This document shows, one piece after another, positions 34,877 through 43,145 of a DNA stretch of 64,000 bases (within the stretch, counting starts at the first letter, position 1; each line of letters starts with the position of its first letter). The notes beneath the pieces were generated by a model. That model ran no database searches, was not told the DNA's origin, and saw only the letters and a program-made list of their open reading frames with translations. Origin of the DNA: an uncultured Bacteroidota bacterium (GTDB lineage: Bacteria > Bacteroidota > Bacteroidia > Chitinophagales > Chitinophagaceae); contig CAIVEW010000068.1 in assembly GCA_903905065.1 (NCBI GenBank), forward strand, positions 124,001 to 188,000. Reading direction: 5' to 3'. A program made the position numbers and the translations under genes.

Positions 34877-35965
34877 ATGGTGATTGCACTGAAAGTTTTT
34901 AAGGAAAAGCTATTTGCTGAGATAACGGAGATACCTCCAATGTTGCAGCAGGCACATCTTCCTTCTTTAGACGGATTGCGTGGGGTATCTATTCTTATTG
35001 TGCTGGTTTTTCACGTATTGCAAAGGAATAAAGGCTGGAACTTTAACGGCATGTTTGGCGTAAATATTTTCTTTGTCATCAGCGGCTTTATCATCACCAC
35101 TTTACTGCTGAAAGAAAAATGCCGGACGAAACAAGTATCGCTTAAGAAATTTTAAATAAGGCGGTTCCTGAAAATCTTACCTGTGGCTTACCTCTTCCTT
35201 TTGGTGGTGATACTGCTTAACCTGCATTATCATTTCGTTTCCAAAAGGGAGTTGCTATCTTCCGTATTGTTTATTAAGAATACAAGTGTCCTATCTTCAA
35301 ACTGGGATTGGAGTACAGGCCATTTTTGGTCTCTATCCGTCGAAGAGCAATTTTATATTTTCTTCCCGTTCATCCTGAAGAAAAGTACAAATAAGTACAT
35401 GGTGACGATCCTGTTTCTATTGGTGACCATACCCGTTTTACTGATATTGGAGCAAAGCAATGCCGGGTTTTTTGGTACTCGCGGCATGCATGTATTCCTC
35501 GATTTTTTCAGGTTCATTATCCCGATACTAGCTGGTGCATTGTGCGCATTGCTTATTTTCAAGAAAGTGATCGTAAAAAGGCTTTACCCGAATCATATTG
35601 TCCTTAACCTGCTATTGCTATTTTTAGCTTATTTCTGCTATAGCACCCATGGGGTACTGTATGAAATACAATGCAATAATTTGTTCAGCTCCGTAATAGT
35701 TGCAGCAGTGATAGCAAACAACATAGCGTATTCAAAAAATTTGTTTTTCAGGCTGATTAATTCGAAGCTATTGGTTACCATAGGCCTGGCTTCCTATTCG
35801 ATATATGTATGGCAGCAGATTTTTCTGCTGCAGGTGCCGTGGGCGCACGCGTTTCGTTTTGCGGGCGATCTCTGGTTCAATATCCTGGCGATGGCTCTTG
35901 TTTCTTCCTGCTCTTATTATTTCATAGAGCGGAAACTGGCGAAGTTAAAAAGCAAGTACAGGTAG
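34877..35965 (+). pseudogene. Acyltransferase-3 (OafA/YrhL-type) gene interrupted by one nonsense codon
   Basis: The frame reads as a membrane O-acyltransferase of about 362 residues: SLDGLRGVSILIVLVFHVL, NGMFGVNIFFVISGFIIT, GHFWSLSVEEQFYIFFPF and eight to ten transmembrane helices to the end ERKLAKLKSKYR. At 35153-35155 the expected Tyr codon in KKF-Y-IRRFLKILP is TAA; the reading frame is otherwise open on both sides without any shift. Family members of this kind acylate exopolysaccharide or lipid-linked sugars. The part after the stop lacks the catalytic His of DGLRG...VFH and could not work alone. Either the gene is freshly inactivated, or the stop is a sequencing error or is read through. 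Confidence 0.85.
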
Positions 35966-35970
35966 ATACC

Positions 35971-36891
35971 TTAATATTTTAACCGGGCTTCTACGTCGTG
36001 TAAATAGTCAAGCGTTTTTTTGCTGACAACGTGGCGTTTTTCGATAAATGGAATTTTCGCTATTTGCCACAGCGATGCGAAGAATGTTCCCAAATGGCCT
36101 TTGGCCATGCGCAGGTAGTAAATAGCCCAGCTTACTGAAGTGGTGACAAAATATTTAAAGGGCAGGTAGCGCCACGCCACCTTGCTCTTGTTGATCCACT
36201 GCATCTGCAATTTTTTGTAATTGGGTGCGCGGCCCAACGCAGATTCTTTGTGGGCGATGGTCACGCCGTTATCAAACCCAATAGTATAGCCGGCATCGAG
36301 TATGCGGTAAGCAAGGTCATATTCTTCCATGCCATAATGAAAATCGGTAGGGTAGAGGCCTGTTTTTTTCATTACCTCCGCCTTAGTGATATTGGCACCC
36401 CCGGCGAAATATGCGGTCAGAAACCGTGGATTCGACTTGTATTTTTCATACATCTTGTGCGGGAAAGCGGTGACTTGTACTTCTTTGTTTTCGTAGTATA
36501 TAACACGGAAGGTGATGACTCCTGTATTTGCGTCTTTGAAGAATGGCTCCTCAAATAATGCCGCTAAACGTTGAAGATCGGTTGGCGCGGTGAAGGCCAT
36601 ATCGTCATCAATATTCAGCAAAATGCTTCCCGTGGCCATTTGCATCAGTTTGTTGCGGCCCTTTGCCACGCCAAGATTTTCATCCGATAAAATGTACTTT
36701 GCCTTAATCTGCGGATGTGTATTTACATAATTCACTACTTCGTCATAAGGTTCTGTGGACGCATTGTTCAGTATCAGTATTTCTTCCAGCACTTCATCAA
36801 GGCCCGATTGTCCCCCAAGGTTTATTAATAACTCCAGCAGGTCCGCCGGGCGGTTGTAGGTGATAATAAGTATGGAGATCCGTTCGGCCAT
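35971..36891 (-). CDS. Family 2 glycosyltransferase (soluble, rhamnosyltransferase-like)
   Basis: A 306-residue GT-A enzyme without N-terminal helices. It shows ISILIITYNRPADL, EEILILNNAST, the nucleotide-sugar/metal motif LLNIDDDMAF, and the acceptor segment FHYGMEEYDLAYRILDAGY followed by a short helical C-terminus. The absence of QxxRW points to single-sugar transfer, perhaps onto a lipid-linked glycan. It converges on the broken acyltransferase with only five bases between stop codons, which suggests a small glycan-decoration island. A perfect -7 element (TAAATTTG) ends seven bases before the ATG, so the transcript is probably almost leaderless. Confidence 0.9.
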   Translation of the reverse strand: MAERISILIITYNRPADLLELLINLGGQSGLDEVLEEILILNNASTEPYDEVVNYVNTHPQIKAKYILSDENLGVAKGRNKLMQMATGSILLNIDDDMAFTAPTDLQRLAALFEEPFFKDANTGVITFRVIYYENKEVQVTAFPHKMYEKYKSNPRFLTAYFAGGANITKAEVMKKTGLYPTDFHYGMEEYDLAYRILDAGYTIGFDNGVTIAHKESALGRAPNYKKLQMQWINKSKVAWRYLPFKYFVTTSVSWAIYYLRMAKGHLGTFFASLWQIAKIPFIEKRHVVSKKTLDYLHDVEARLKY

Positions 36892-36898
36892 GTAGCGG

Positions 36899-36906
36899 CA
36901 AATTTA
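36899..36906 (-). promoter_or_regulatory. -7 promoter element TAAATTTG before the GT2 gene
   Basis: This is a perfect TAnnTTTG on the minus strand, seven bases upstream of the ATG at 36891. A transcript starting the usual 4-7 bases after it would have almost no leader. Confidence 0.5.
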
Positions 36907-36914
36907 ACCCCAAA

Positions 36915-36926
36915 CCCCTAAAGGGG
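36915..36926. repeat. Short palindrome CCCC-taaa-GGGG
   Basis: Four-base GC arms lie within AACCCC/GGGGCTT flanks, a small interspersed motif seen often in Bacteroidota intergenic DNA as I recall. A sister copy lies at 37569-37580. Confidence 0.4.
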
Positions 36927-37052
36927 CTTCACAGTGGGAATATATTTTCAACTTTTTGCGTTTGCATTATATTGCCGCACTCATAAAAAAGGGGCTTGCT
37001 AAAAAAGATATTTTCAATTTCTGGAACAATCATTCACTGTTGAAGTTTGTGT

Positions 37053-37499
37053 TTACCTTTTATTTTTTTTTGCAAGGATAATAAAATAAATGATTGGTAT
37101 TACAAAAAATAGTATAATCAGGCTTTCTGAGAATGTGTCGTAATGCCGTGGCTTTACATGTCTGTGGATGGAATGCAACTCGGCTTTATGCCAGTGATAG
37201 TGTTTGCATATTGAGTCGCATTTTTCTTCATCGTCATTAGACATTTTCGGATCATACAAAGTGTTAATATGACAATACGAATCGTAGCTTGAACTGTCAA
37301 TTGCGTGGTGTTTTTCTTCCCTGCCATGAATTTGCTGCTTATGTTCGGCGTTGAGACGATAAATATAATACGAGTCTTTACGTGTACTGTCAATCACGCA
37401 AGCACAAATCGGAGTCCGAGTAGAATAATAATCGTCGAGGTATACTCCAACATAAAGCACGGTGATCCACATTGCGAAGAACCCGATAAACAATTTCAT
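37053..37499 (-). CDS. Hypothetical small membrane protein, His-rich loop
   Basis: A 148-residue protein I do not recognise. An N-terminal helix (LFIGFFAMWITVLYVGVYL) and a C-terminal helix (LIILFFVIPIIYFIILAKK) flank a loop of about 100 residues. The loop contains many His and Cys residues (EEKHHAIDSSSYDSYCH, CDSICKHYHWHKAELHSIHRHVKPRHYD). It might bind metal, but no family motif supports this. It is flanked by the GT2 and FAD oxidoreductase genes, transcribed away from the latter. Coding status is likely but not certain. Confidence 0.6.
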   Translation of the reverse strand: MKLFIGFFAMWITVLYVGVYLDDYYSTRTPICACVIDSTRKDSYYIYRLNAEHKQQIHGREEKHHAIDSSSYDSYCHINTLYDPKMSNDDEEKCDSICKHYHWHKAELHSIHRHVKPRHYDTFSESLIILFFVIPIIYFIILAKKNKR

Positions 37500-37528
37500 A
37501 GGAAGATAACGGTTTGAAAAAGGATTTA

Positions 37529-37563
37529 TTTGCTCAATGTGAAAAACAAAATAGCTAAATTTA
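37529..37563 (+). promoter_or_regulatory. Promoter of the FAD oxidoreductase gene: TTTG-N23-TAAATTTA
   Basis: TTTG (37529-37532) and TAAATTTA (37556-37563; one mismatch to TAnnTTTG) are 23 bases apart. The predicted start is about 20 bases before the ATG at 37589. Confidence 0.45.
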
Positions 37564-37568
37564 TGACT

Positions 37569-37580
37569 CCCCTTCAGGGG
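37569..37580. repeat. Short palindrome CCCC-ttca-GGGG in the FAD oxidoreductase leader
   Basis: Four-base GC arms end nine bases before the ATG at 37589. The sequence GGGGGTGGGGGC that follows could act as a strong but close ribosome-binding region. It is related to the motif at 36915-36926. Confidence 0.4.
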
Positions 37581-37588
37581 GTGGGGGC

Positions 37589-38722
37589 ATGTTTAGTTAC
37601 TGGGAACAGCAGAGTTTTTCGCATTATGGCCACATAGTGGTTGGTGCAGGCATCGTGGGCCTGTGCGTAGCTATCGGGCTGAGGGAGCGTTATCCGGAGG
37701 CTACTGTGCTGGTATTGGAACGCGGCTTATTGCCCACTGGCGCGAGCACGCGAAATGCCGGTTTTGCATGTATGGGCAGTGCGACCGAACTGCTGGACGA
37801 CCTTCAGCATACCAGCGAAGCGGAAGTCGTGGGCCTGTTTGCGGTAAGAAAGAAGGGATTGGAGCGGCTCAGAAAAATGTTAGGAGACGGTAGAATAGGC
37901 TACGAAGAAAATGGTGGTTACGAATTGATCAGCGAACAGGAGGCTGCGGTGCTGGACAAACTGGATTATTTGAATACTTTACTTAAGCCGGTTACCGGAA
38001 AGGATGCTTTCAAACTTGCTAATGATCGCATCGCTGAATTCGGGTTCTCGGGTGCTTATTCCAAAGGACTAATTGAAAATACCTGCGAAGGTGAACTCAA
38101 CAGTGGGATGATGATGCGTGCACTGCTGGATATGGCTTGCCGGTGTGGTGTGGAAGTGAAGACAGGTGCGGAAGTGCTGGGCTTTGAAGAGGATGATAAA
38201 AAAGTTTTTCTACGGGTCAAAGATCCTTTCCGCACTGATGTTTGGCTGCTTAGCTGTGATACGCTGAGCATTTGCACGAATGCATTCACCAAACAATTAT
38301 TACCTGATGTAGATGTAATCCCCGGCCGCGGACAGGTGCTGGTGACATATCCCTTACCGGGCCTGAAGTTTAAAGGCATCTACCATTTCGATAAAGGATA
38401 TTACTATTTCCGCGAAATAAATGGGCGGGTATTATTTGGCGGGGGCAGGAACCTGGATTTTGAAACAGAAAACACAACGGACTTCTCTTTGAACTCACTG
38501 ATACAAATAGACCTGGAGCAAAAGCTTGCGGATGTTATCCTGCCAAGTATACAATTCCAGGTGGCGCAGCGTTGGGCGGGCATTATGGCCTTTGGGGCCA
38601 ATAAGTATCCGATAGTAAAAGCATTTTCACCGCGCGTATTCGGCGCCTTCCGTATGGGCGGCATGGGTGTCGCGCTGGGCAGCGAGACTGCGGCGCAATT
38701 GGTGGAGTTGATAAAAGGTTAA
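37589..38722 (+). CDS. FAD-dependent oxidoreductase (DAO/DadA-type fold)
   Basis: A 377-residue flavoenzyme. The ADP-binding motif IVVGAGIVGLCVAIGL lies near residues 16-32; VLVLERGLLPTGASTRNAGFACMG is the characteristic flavin region of the D-amino-acid-oxidase superfamily. Further landmarks are the middle substrate domain (CRCGVEVKTGAEVLGFE), VIPGRGQVLVTYPL and the C-terminal FAD loop FRMGGMGVALGSETAAQLVELI. There is no signal peptide, so it is cytoplasmic. The substrate is unknown; an amine or amino acid is likely from the family. It is a single gene with its own promoter. Confidence 0.88.
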   Translation: MFSYWEQQSFSHYGHIVVGAGIVGLCVAIGLRERYPEATVLVLERGLLPTGASTRNAGFACMGSATELLDDLQHTSEAEVVGLFAVRKKGLERLRKMLGDGRIGYEENGGYELISEQEAAVLDKLDYLNTLLKPVTGKDAFKLANDRIAEFGFSGAYSKGLIENTCEGELNSGMMMRALLDMACRCGVEVKTGAEVLGFEEDDKKVFLRVKDPFRTDVWLLSCDTLSICTNAFTKQLLPDVDVIPGRGQVLVTYPLPGLKFKGIYHFDKGYYYFREINGRVLFGGGRNLDFETENTTDFSLNSLIQIDLEQKLADVILPSIQFQVAQRWAGIMAFGANKYPIVKAFSPRVFGAFRMGGMGVALGSETAAQLVELIKG

Positions 38723-38804
38723 AAAGTTGAAGGGTTAAAAAGTTAAAAGGGTGAAGCGCGAAGGATAGGACGAAATAACGTTTTGCCTTATCAACCCTTT
38801 TAAC

Positions 38805-39374
38805 CTATTGCCCAGTTAACTCCTTTAACCGGATACAAACCTCACCGATGGGCAAACCCATGACGTTATAATAATCGCCGTTTATTTTTTCTATTCCTGT
38901 CACACCTATCCACTCCTGTATCGCATATGCGCCTGCCTTATCGAATGGTTTATAGTGCGACACATAGTGTTCAATCTGCTGCTCTGTCAGGTTCCGGAAA
39001 TACACCTCGGTTATCGTTGAAAAACAAACCTCTTTATTCTCTTTGCGCATACAAACGCCGGTAACGACTGTATGCCTTCGGCCGGATAGTTGTTTTAATA
39101 TGTCTATTGCATGTGCCGCATCTTTTGGCTTCCCAAGTATTTGCTCGTCCAGCAATACCAGCGTATCTGCAGCGATCACGAGCGCATCATTTACCCAGAG
39201 CGATACTGCATCTGCTTTTTTACGCGCCAGGTGCTCAGGAACCTGCGCTGCGGGCATACCCGGTGGATTTGTTTCATCTACGTCGGCTATGAGCACTTCA
39301 AATTCCAGTTCAGCCATTTCCATTAGCTGTTTGCGGCGGGGAGATTGCGACGCGAGGATTATTTTATGTTGCAC
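38805..39374 (-). CDS. maf: Maf-family nucleotide pyrophosphatase (dTTP/UTP type)
   Basis: A 189-residue enzyme that hydrolyses non-canonical or modified nucleoside triphosphates to monophosphates. It shows the family start ILASQSPRRKQLM, IADVDETNPPGMPAAQVPEHLARKKA, VIAADTLVLLDEQILGKP (catalytic Asp in AADTLV), SGRRHTVVTGV and the C-terminal YAIQEWIGVTGIEKINGDYYNVMGLPI. The EWIG variant fits the YhdE-like dTTP/UTP subgroup. It overlaps the end of the UbiA-family gene start-to-stop by 11 bases, so the two are co-translated, an arrangement common in Bacteroidota. Confidence 0.95.
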   Translation of the reverse strand: MQHKIILASQSPRRKQLMEMAELEFEVLIADVDETNPPGMPAAQVPEHLARKKADAVSLWVNDALVIAADTLVLLDEQILGKPKDAAHAIDILKQLSGRRHTVVTGVCMRKENKEVCFSTITEVYFRNLTEQQIEHYVSHYKPFDKAGAYAIQEWIGVTGIEKINGDYYNVMGLPIGEVCIRLKELTGQ

Positions 39375-40296
39375 TGTTTAGATATAATTGTAAGTAGTAT
39401 ATAATGAATGAACAAATGCCGAGAATCATGATCGCTTTAAGATATTGGCTGGTACTATGATAGTGAGCCTGTGTGTTTCGTCTGTACAGAAATGTGGTCC
39501 AGGCAACGAGCGAGCTCACTAATACCAGCACATATACAGACATTGATACATAGTGATGCGCAAACAGGACGAAAGAGCCTAAGCACAAAGGCATGATCAC
39601 CAACAAAGATAAAACTGTAGTGAACGTCCTGGAAAATTTAAGGCCTTTTCTAATGGGCATGGTAATGCAACCCTCCGCCTGGTCACCTTTCAGGTCTTCC
39701 ATATCTTTTACAATTTCGCGCATCCAGGTAAGCATGAAAGCAAAATAAGCATAAACGCACAATATCCATCCAGGCAGAAATAGGCGATCACCAAACCTGG
39801 ATGTTCGTAAACGAAAAAATATCTGGGGTTCATAAACGAAGAACACACCTACCGTCATGGCCGTAAGCAGCGCTACGATAATATTACCTGTTACATATTG
39901 CCTCTTGAAATCAGTGGAATAAAACCACAGCAGCAAAGTGCAGCATAGCTGGAACAAAAGCCACTCCGGGTGACCTGCCTCTACAGCTACTTTACCCGCT
40001 ACTGCCAGCGCTATAACGTTTAGTAGGGTATGCGCGATAATAGCCTGCTTGCGCGGTATAACTTTTTCAAGTATTACTTTTTCGGGATTGTTGATAATAT
40101 CGATCTTAACGTCAAAGTAATCATTGATAATATACCCAGCGGCCGCTATCAGCATAGTGGAAAGAGACAGAAGCAGAAAATTGAGCGGCGTAAGTATTTT
40201 AGGATTTTCAGGCAGAACAATGCAGCCCCACGCAAGCAACTGCGTAAGAAATATGATCAGTAAATTTTGCCATCGAATAAGGCGAAGCCAGGGCAT
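39364..40296 (-). CDS. UbiA-family prenyltransferase (geranylgeranylglycerol-phosphate geranylgeranyltransferase type)
   Basis: A 310-residue polytopic membrane enzyme with eight or nine helices. The first aspartate-rich motif INDYFDVKIDIINNPEKV (NDxxDxxxD) is intact; the second lies in MREIVKDMEDLKGDQAEG. RLIRWQNLLIIFLTQLL at the N-terminus is typical of the group annotated as geranylgeranylglycerol-phosphate geranylgeranyltransferase in Bacteroidota. It transfers a prenyl chain to an acceptor, but the real substrate in these bacteria is unsettled. Its stop overlaps the maf start by 11 bases; porQ lies 88 bases upstream on the same strand. Confidence 0.85.
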   Translation of the reverse strand: MPWLRLIRWQNLLIIFLTQLLAWGCIVLPENPKILTPLNFLLLSLSTMLIAAAGYIINDYFDVKIDIINNPEKVILEKVIPRKQAIIAHTLLNVIALAVAGKVAVEAGHPEWLLFQLCCTLLLWFYSTDFKRQYVTGNIIVALLTAMTVGVFFVYEPQIFFRLRTSRFGDRLFLPGWILCVYAYFAFMLTWMREIVKDMEDLKGDQAEGCITMPIRKGLKFSRTFTTVLSLLVIMPLCLGSFVLFAHHYVSMSVYVLVLVSSLVAWTTFLYRRNTQAHYHSTSQYLKAIMILGICSFIIYYLQLYLNSAT

Positions 40297-40384
40297 AAAT
40301 TAGAAAGCAGCTGGCAGTTGCAGCAGGCAGCTTCCTGCAAATTAATAAAATCAGCTCGTAGTGTTATTACTGAATTGTTAGATT

Positions 40385-41500
40385 CTATTCCCAGTCGGGA
40401 TTTTCGGCGTTCCAGTGTATCTTTTCTCCAAGCTGGTTCAGGCCGAAAAGTTTGTTGAGGGCCATGGTAATCCCAAACTCATTATATGCACCCGAAACAT
40501 AGTAATACGTGCGCGCGTAGTGTATCTGAAACTTATTGAGGTTAAGCCCCGCACCAAATGAAAAACCGGCAAGGCCGGGCTGGCTCTGTAATGCGAGCTC
40601 TTTGCGTTGCAGATCATTGTAGGAAACGGTTATGGTAATCCGTTTTGCAAGCGTGAGTTCTGCGGCAAAAATAAAATGCCGGAAGAGCTTATCGCCAAAG
40701 TGCGAACCATTGTCTTTCACTGTATCAGTAGTGCCCAGGCTGTTGGTGCCGGTAAGATCTGCGGGGTTATCGTAGCGGATATCCCACTCATACAAATGCT
40801 GTACCGTTGCTATAAGGCGCAACGGCAGGTGTTTGAATTTTTTCGAAGCGCCCAGTTGAAGGTCGAAGGGTACGGGTTCTGAGGGGTTTGAAGTATTGTA
40901 TTTCTGTACCATCACGCCCATGTTTTTCGCTACGATCCCAATGTCAAAAAGGGTGGCTGTATCGAAATAATTGATCCCCACGTCTACCAGCGCTGCCGAC
41001 CCTTTGTATTGGTACAGAGAGGAGTTGGCCAGCTTGATATCCGCCCCGTAACGCCAATGCTCAAGGTAGGAGCGCGACGCCCCAAGCGTTACCGCATAAT
41101 CCACGGCATGGAACTCGCCAATCACATTACCAATACTGTTTGTTTGGTCGAAGGCGCCGTAGTTAAGGTACTGCATGCCAAAGAAAAATGAAGTGTTGAT
41201 CTTTGGTACGTCATAGCCGTATTGCAGGTTGCCGATGTTAATGCCTGCAAAGAAATTGTTATACACGAGTTGCAGTTCGTTATGCATCCCAGGGCGCATC
41301 ATGGCGGGGTTCTGCAGCGCAAGCGCGATGTCATTATCCGGATCAGCAACGCTGATACCACCTAATGCAGAAACATGCGGTGCGTCCGATAAATTCAGGT
41401 ATTGAAAAGCTGACTGGCCACCGTTTACCTGGGCGGTGGCACTACCGCCTGCTATCACAAAACAAACAAGGAGAAAAATAATGCTTATTCTAAGGGGCAT
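40385..41500 (-). CDS. porQ: Type IX secretion system protein PorQ
   Basis: A 371-residue outer-membrane protein of the PorV/PorQ (FadL-like barrel) family. It has a signal peptide ending GGSATAQ. The mature start VNGGQSAFQYLNLSDAPHVSALGG is diagnostic of PorQ, as is DNDIALALQNPAMM. The barrel runs to LNLNKFQIHYARTYYYVSGAYNEFGI. PorQ works with PorU, PorV and PorZ in the attachment complex that cleaves the sorting domain and anchors cargo. It lies 36 bases after fabI, with which it may share a transcript. Five cargo proteins with matching sorting domains are in this window. Confidence 0.93.
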   Translation of the reverse strand: MPLRISIIFLLVCFVIAGGSATAQVNGGQSAFQYLNLSDAPHVSALGGISVADPDNDIALALQNPAMMRPGMHNELQLVYNNFFAGINIGNLQYGYDVPKINTSFFFGMQYLNYGAFDQTNSIGNVIGEFHAVDYAVTLGASRSYLEHWRYGADIKLANSSLYQYKGSAALVDVGINYFDTATLFDIGIVAKNMGVMVQKYNTSNPSEPVPFDLQLGASKKFKHLPLRLIATVQHLYEWDIRYDNPADLTGTNSLGTTDTVKDNGSHFGDKLFRHFIFAAELTLAKRITITVSYNDLQRKELALQSQPGLAGFSFGAGLNLNKFQIHYARTYYYVSGAYNEFGITMALNKLFGLNQLGEKIHWNAENPDWE

Positions 41501-41536
41501 ATCTCTGCTATAACGTACCGATACTTTAATTATTGT

Positions 41537-42358
41537 TTATTGAGCGCCCTTCTGCATCTCTTCCACTATTGCCGTGCTAACCCCGGTATTGGAGAAACCA
41601 CCATCGTGAAAGAGGTTTTGCATGGTTACCATACGTGTATAGTCGCTAAACAGCATCACACAATAATTAGCGCAATCCTCCGCGCTGGCGTTTCCAAGTG
41701 GTGACATTTTTTCGGCATAATGGAAAAACACATCGAATCCGGCCACACCCGACCCTGCGGTTGTAACTGTGGGCGACTGTGAGATCGTATTTACACGCAC
41801 TTTCTTTGCAAAACCGTAGTGATAACCAAAGCTGCGGGCAATGCTTTCCAGCAGCGCCTTTGCATCAGCCATGTCATTGTAGCCAGGGAAGGTGCGTTGC
41901 GCGGCTATGTAACTCAGTCCTAATATAGATCCCCATTCCTTCATGGCATCTGCCTTCATAGCAGCCTGGCAGACCCTGTGCAGCGACAAGGCGGAAATAT
42001 CAAGTGTTTTGAGGAAGTTTTCGTAGCTCGTGTTTGTGTATTCTATGTTCTTGCGCACATTTGGCGACATGCCTATGCTATGCAGGATAAAATCAATTTT
42101 GCCACCCAGCAATTCCATGCTTTTCTGCATCAGGTTATCAAGGTCTGCCGTCGATGTAGCATCTGCCGGTATTACCTGCGCATTGCACAGCTTGGCCAGT
42201 TCATTTATTTTGCCCATGCGCAAGGCTATAGGTGCATTGGTCAGCACTATCTCCGCACCTTCTGCCACGGCAGCCAGCGCAGTTTTCCAGGCTATGGAGC
42301 GCTCATCCAGCGCGCCGAAAATGATCCCTTTTTTCCCTTTCAGTAATTGGTTTGGCAT
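41537..42358 (-). CDS. fabI: Enoyl-[acyl-carrier-protein] reductase (NADH), FabI
   Basis: A 273-residue short-chain dehydrogenase that performs the last reduction of each fatty-acid elongation round. It has the FabI-type nucleotide site GKKGIIFGALDERSIAWKTA, LDNLMQKSMELLGGKIDFILHSIG, the catalytic Tyr-x6-Lys in YNDMADAKALLES, and the flap/C-terminal region MSPLGNASAEDCANYCVML. Its length is at the upper end of the usual 255-275. It is divergent from the small secreted-protein gene at 42607 and upstream of porQ. Confidence 0.96.
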   Translation of the reverse strand: MPNQLLKGKKGIIFGALDERSIAWKTALAAVAEGAEIVLTNAPIALRMGKINELAKLCNAQVIPADATSTADLDNLMQKSMELLGGKIDFILHSIGMSPNVRKNIEYTNTSYENFLKTLDISALSLHRVCQAAMKADAMKEWGSILGLSYIAAQRTFPGYNDMADAKALLESIARSFGYHYGFAKKVRVNTISQSPTVTTAGSGVAGFDVFFHYAEKMSPLGNASAEDCANYCVMLFSDYTRMVTMQNLFHDGGFSNTGVSTAIVEEMQKGAQ

Positions 42359-42606
42359 ATGTGTTATTTATACAGGCGGTAAAAGTAGAAAAAAAGGAGG
42401 AGTGGAAATTCATAATTTTCCCGTGGGAATAAATTATATGAATATAAAGTATTATTCCCCGCTTAAAAGAATGACAATTTCCACTTTTCCTCGTAAGCCT
42501 TCCCTACCTCGTTTCCGCACTTCCCGCGTTAAAACCGCCACTTGCTACCTGCGGCTTTTCCAATAGCGCTACTAGCCGGAAGTTTGTGTTACAAAATCGA
42601 AGAGAT

Positions 42607-43035
42607 ATGAAAACAACTAACTTTTTACTGTCGCTGATGTTTATTTTGCTTGCAACAATCGCGGCGGCAAGTGCTCAGGAGGTAGCCGCTGCTGGTATAT
42701 CATTGACCACAGCTAATGGCCGCACGGCCATCCATTTTACCGTTCCACGGGAAGTGAACGTAAGGCACTACCGGATCGAGGCAAGCGATGATAGCGTGCA
42801 TTTTGGCGTAGTTGCAACACTAAAATCAAAGGGGAACTCTGTCATGCCAAATAAATACAGTTGTGACCTTACTGCCTGGAACTACAAATACTTTAGGATC
42901 GCAATTGTAGAAATGAATGGAAGTATGCCCTATTCGGCGGTAGTACAACGCACGGAAATACACGAAGCTGTGCCCGAAAAAACAAATATGAAGGTGTTGC
43001 AACCCGGTTCTTCCCATGTTCTGGTAAAACAATAA
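42607..43035 (+). CDS. Small secreted protein of unknown function
   Basis: A 142-residue protein starting at MKTTNFLLSLMFILLATIAAASAQ, a clear signal peptide; the frame extends 21 bases further upstream but ATG 42607 fits best. The mature part holds one beta-rich domain: ISLTTANGRTAIHFTVPREV, HYRIEASDDSVHFGVVATL and YKYFRIAIVEMNGSMPYSAVV. This resembles the small Ig/fibronectin-like domain often placed before T9SS sorting domains, but no PNP-type sorting domain follows. The 248 bases upstream show nothing I can name. It stands before the LytTR cassette but is separated from it by a palindrome. Confidence 0.7.
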   Translation: MKTTNFLLSLMFILLATIAAASAQEVAAAGISLTTANGRTAIHFTVPREVNVRHYRIEASDDSVHFGVVATLKSKGNSVMPNKYSCDLTAWNYKYFRIAIVEMNGSMPYSAVVQRTEIHEAVPEKTNMKVLQPGSSHVLVKQ

Positions 43036-43080
43036 CACCAAGAAGTTTAGTATAGATAAACCCCGATCACAGATCAGAAT

Positions 43081-43108
43081 ATCAACTACCTCAATTGAGG
43101 TAGTTGAT
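43081..43108. repeat. Perfect 28-bp palindrome before the LytTR regulator
   Basis: Fourteen-base arms (ATCAACTACCTCAA and its complement) have no loop, and four further pairs form outside a two-base bulge (CAGA...TCTG). It ends 37 bases before the ATG at 43146. No T-run follows, so a terminator for the upstream gene is less likely than an operator or a dispersed repeat. Confidence 0.85.
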
Positions 43109-43145
43109 TCTGAAAAATACAGGCATAATTAATTACTTTTATTCA

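Noticed and set aside
35153-35155. Recoding of the internal stop as selenocysteine
   Set aside because: The codon is TAA, not TGA; homologues would have Tyr here, and no SECIS-like hairpin was seen.
35183-35965. Separate membrane-protein gene downstream of the acyltransferase stop
   Set aside because: It is in the same frame as the upstream part, lacks the N-terminal DGLRG and catalytic His region, and is the natural continuation of one acyltransferase-3 gene.
37305-37517. 70-codon plus-strand frame opposite the small His-rich membrane protein
   Set aside because: It has no hydrophobic or domain pattern, whereas the minus-strand frame has two clean transmembrane helices and is twice as long.
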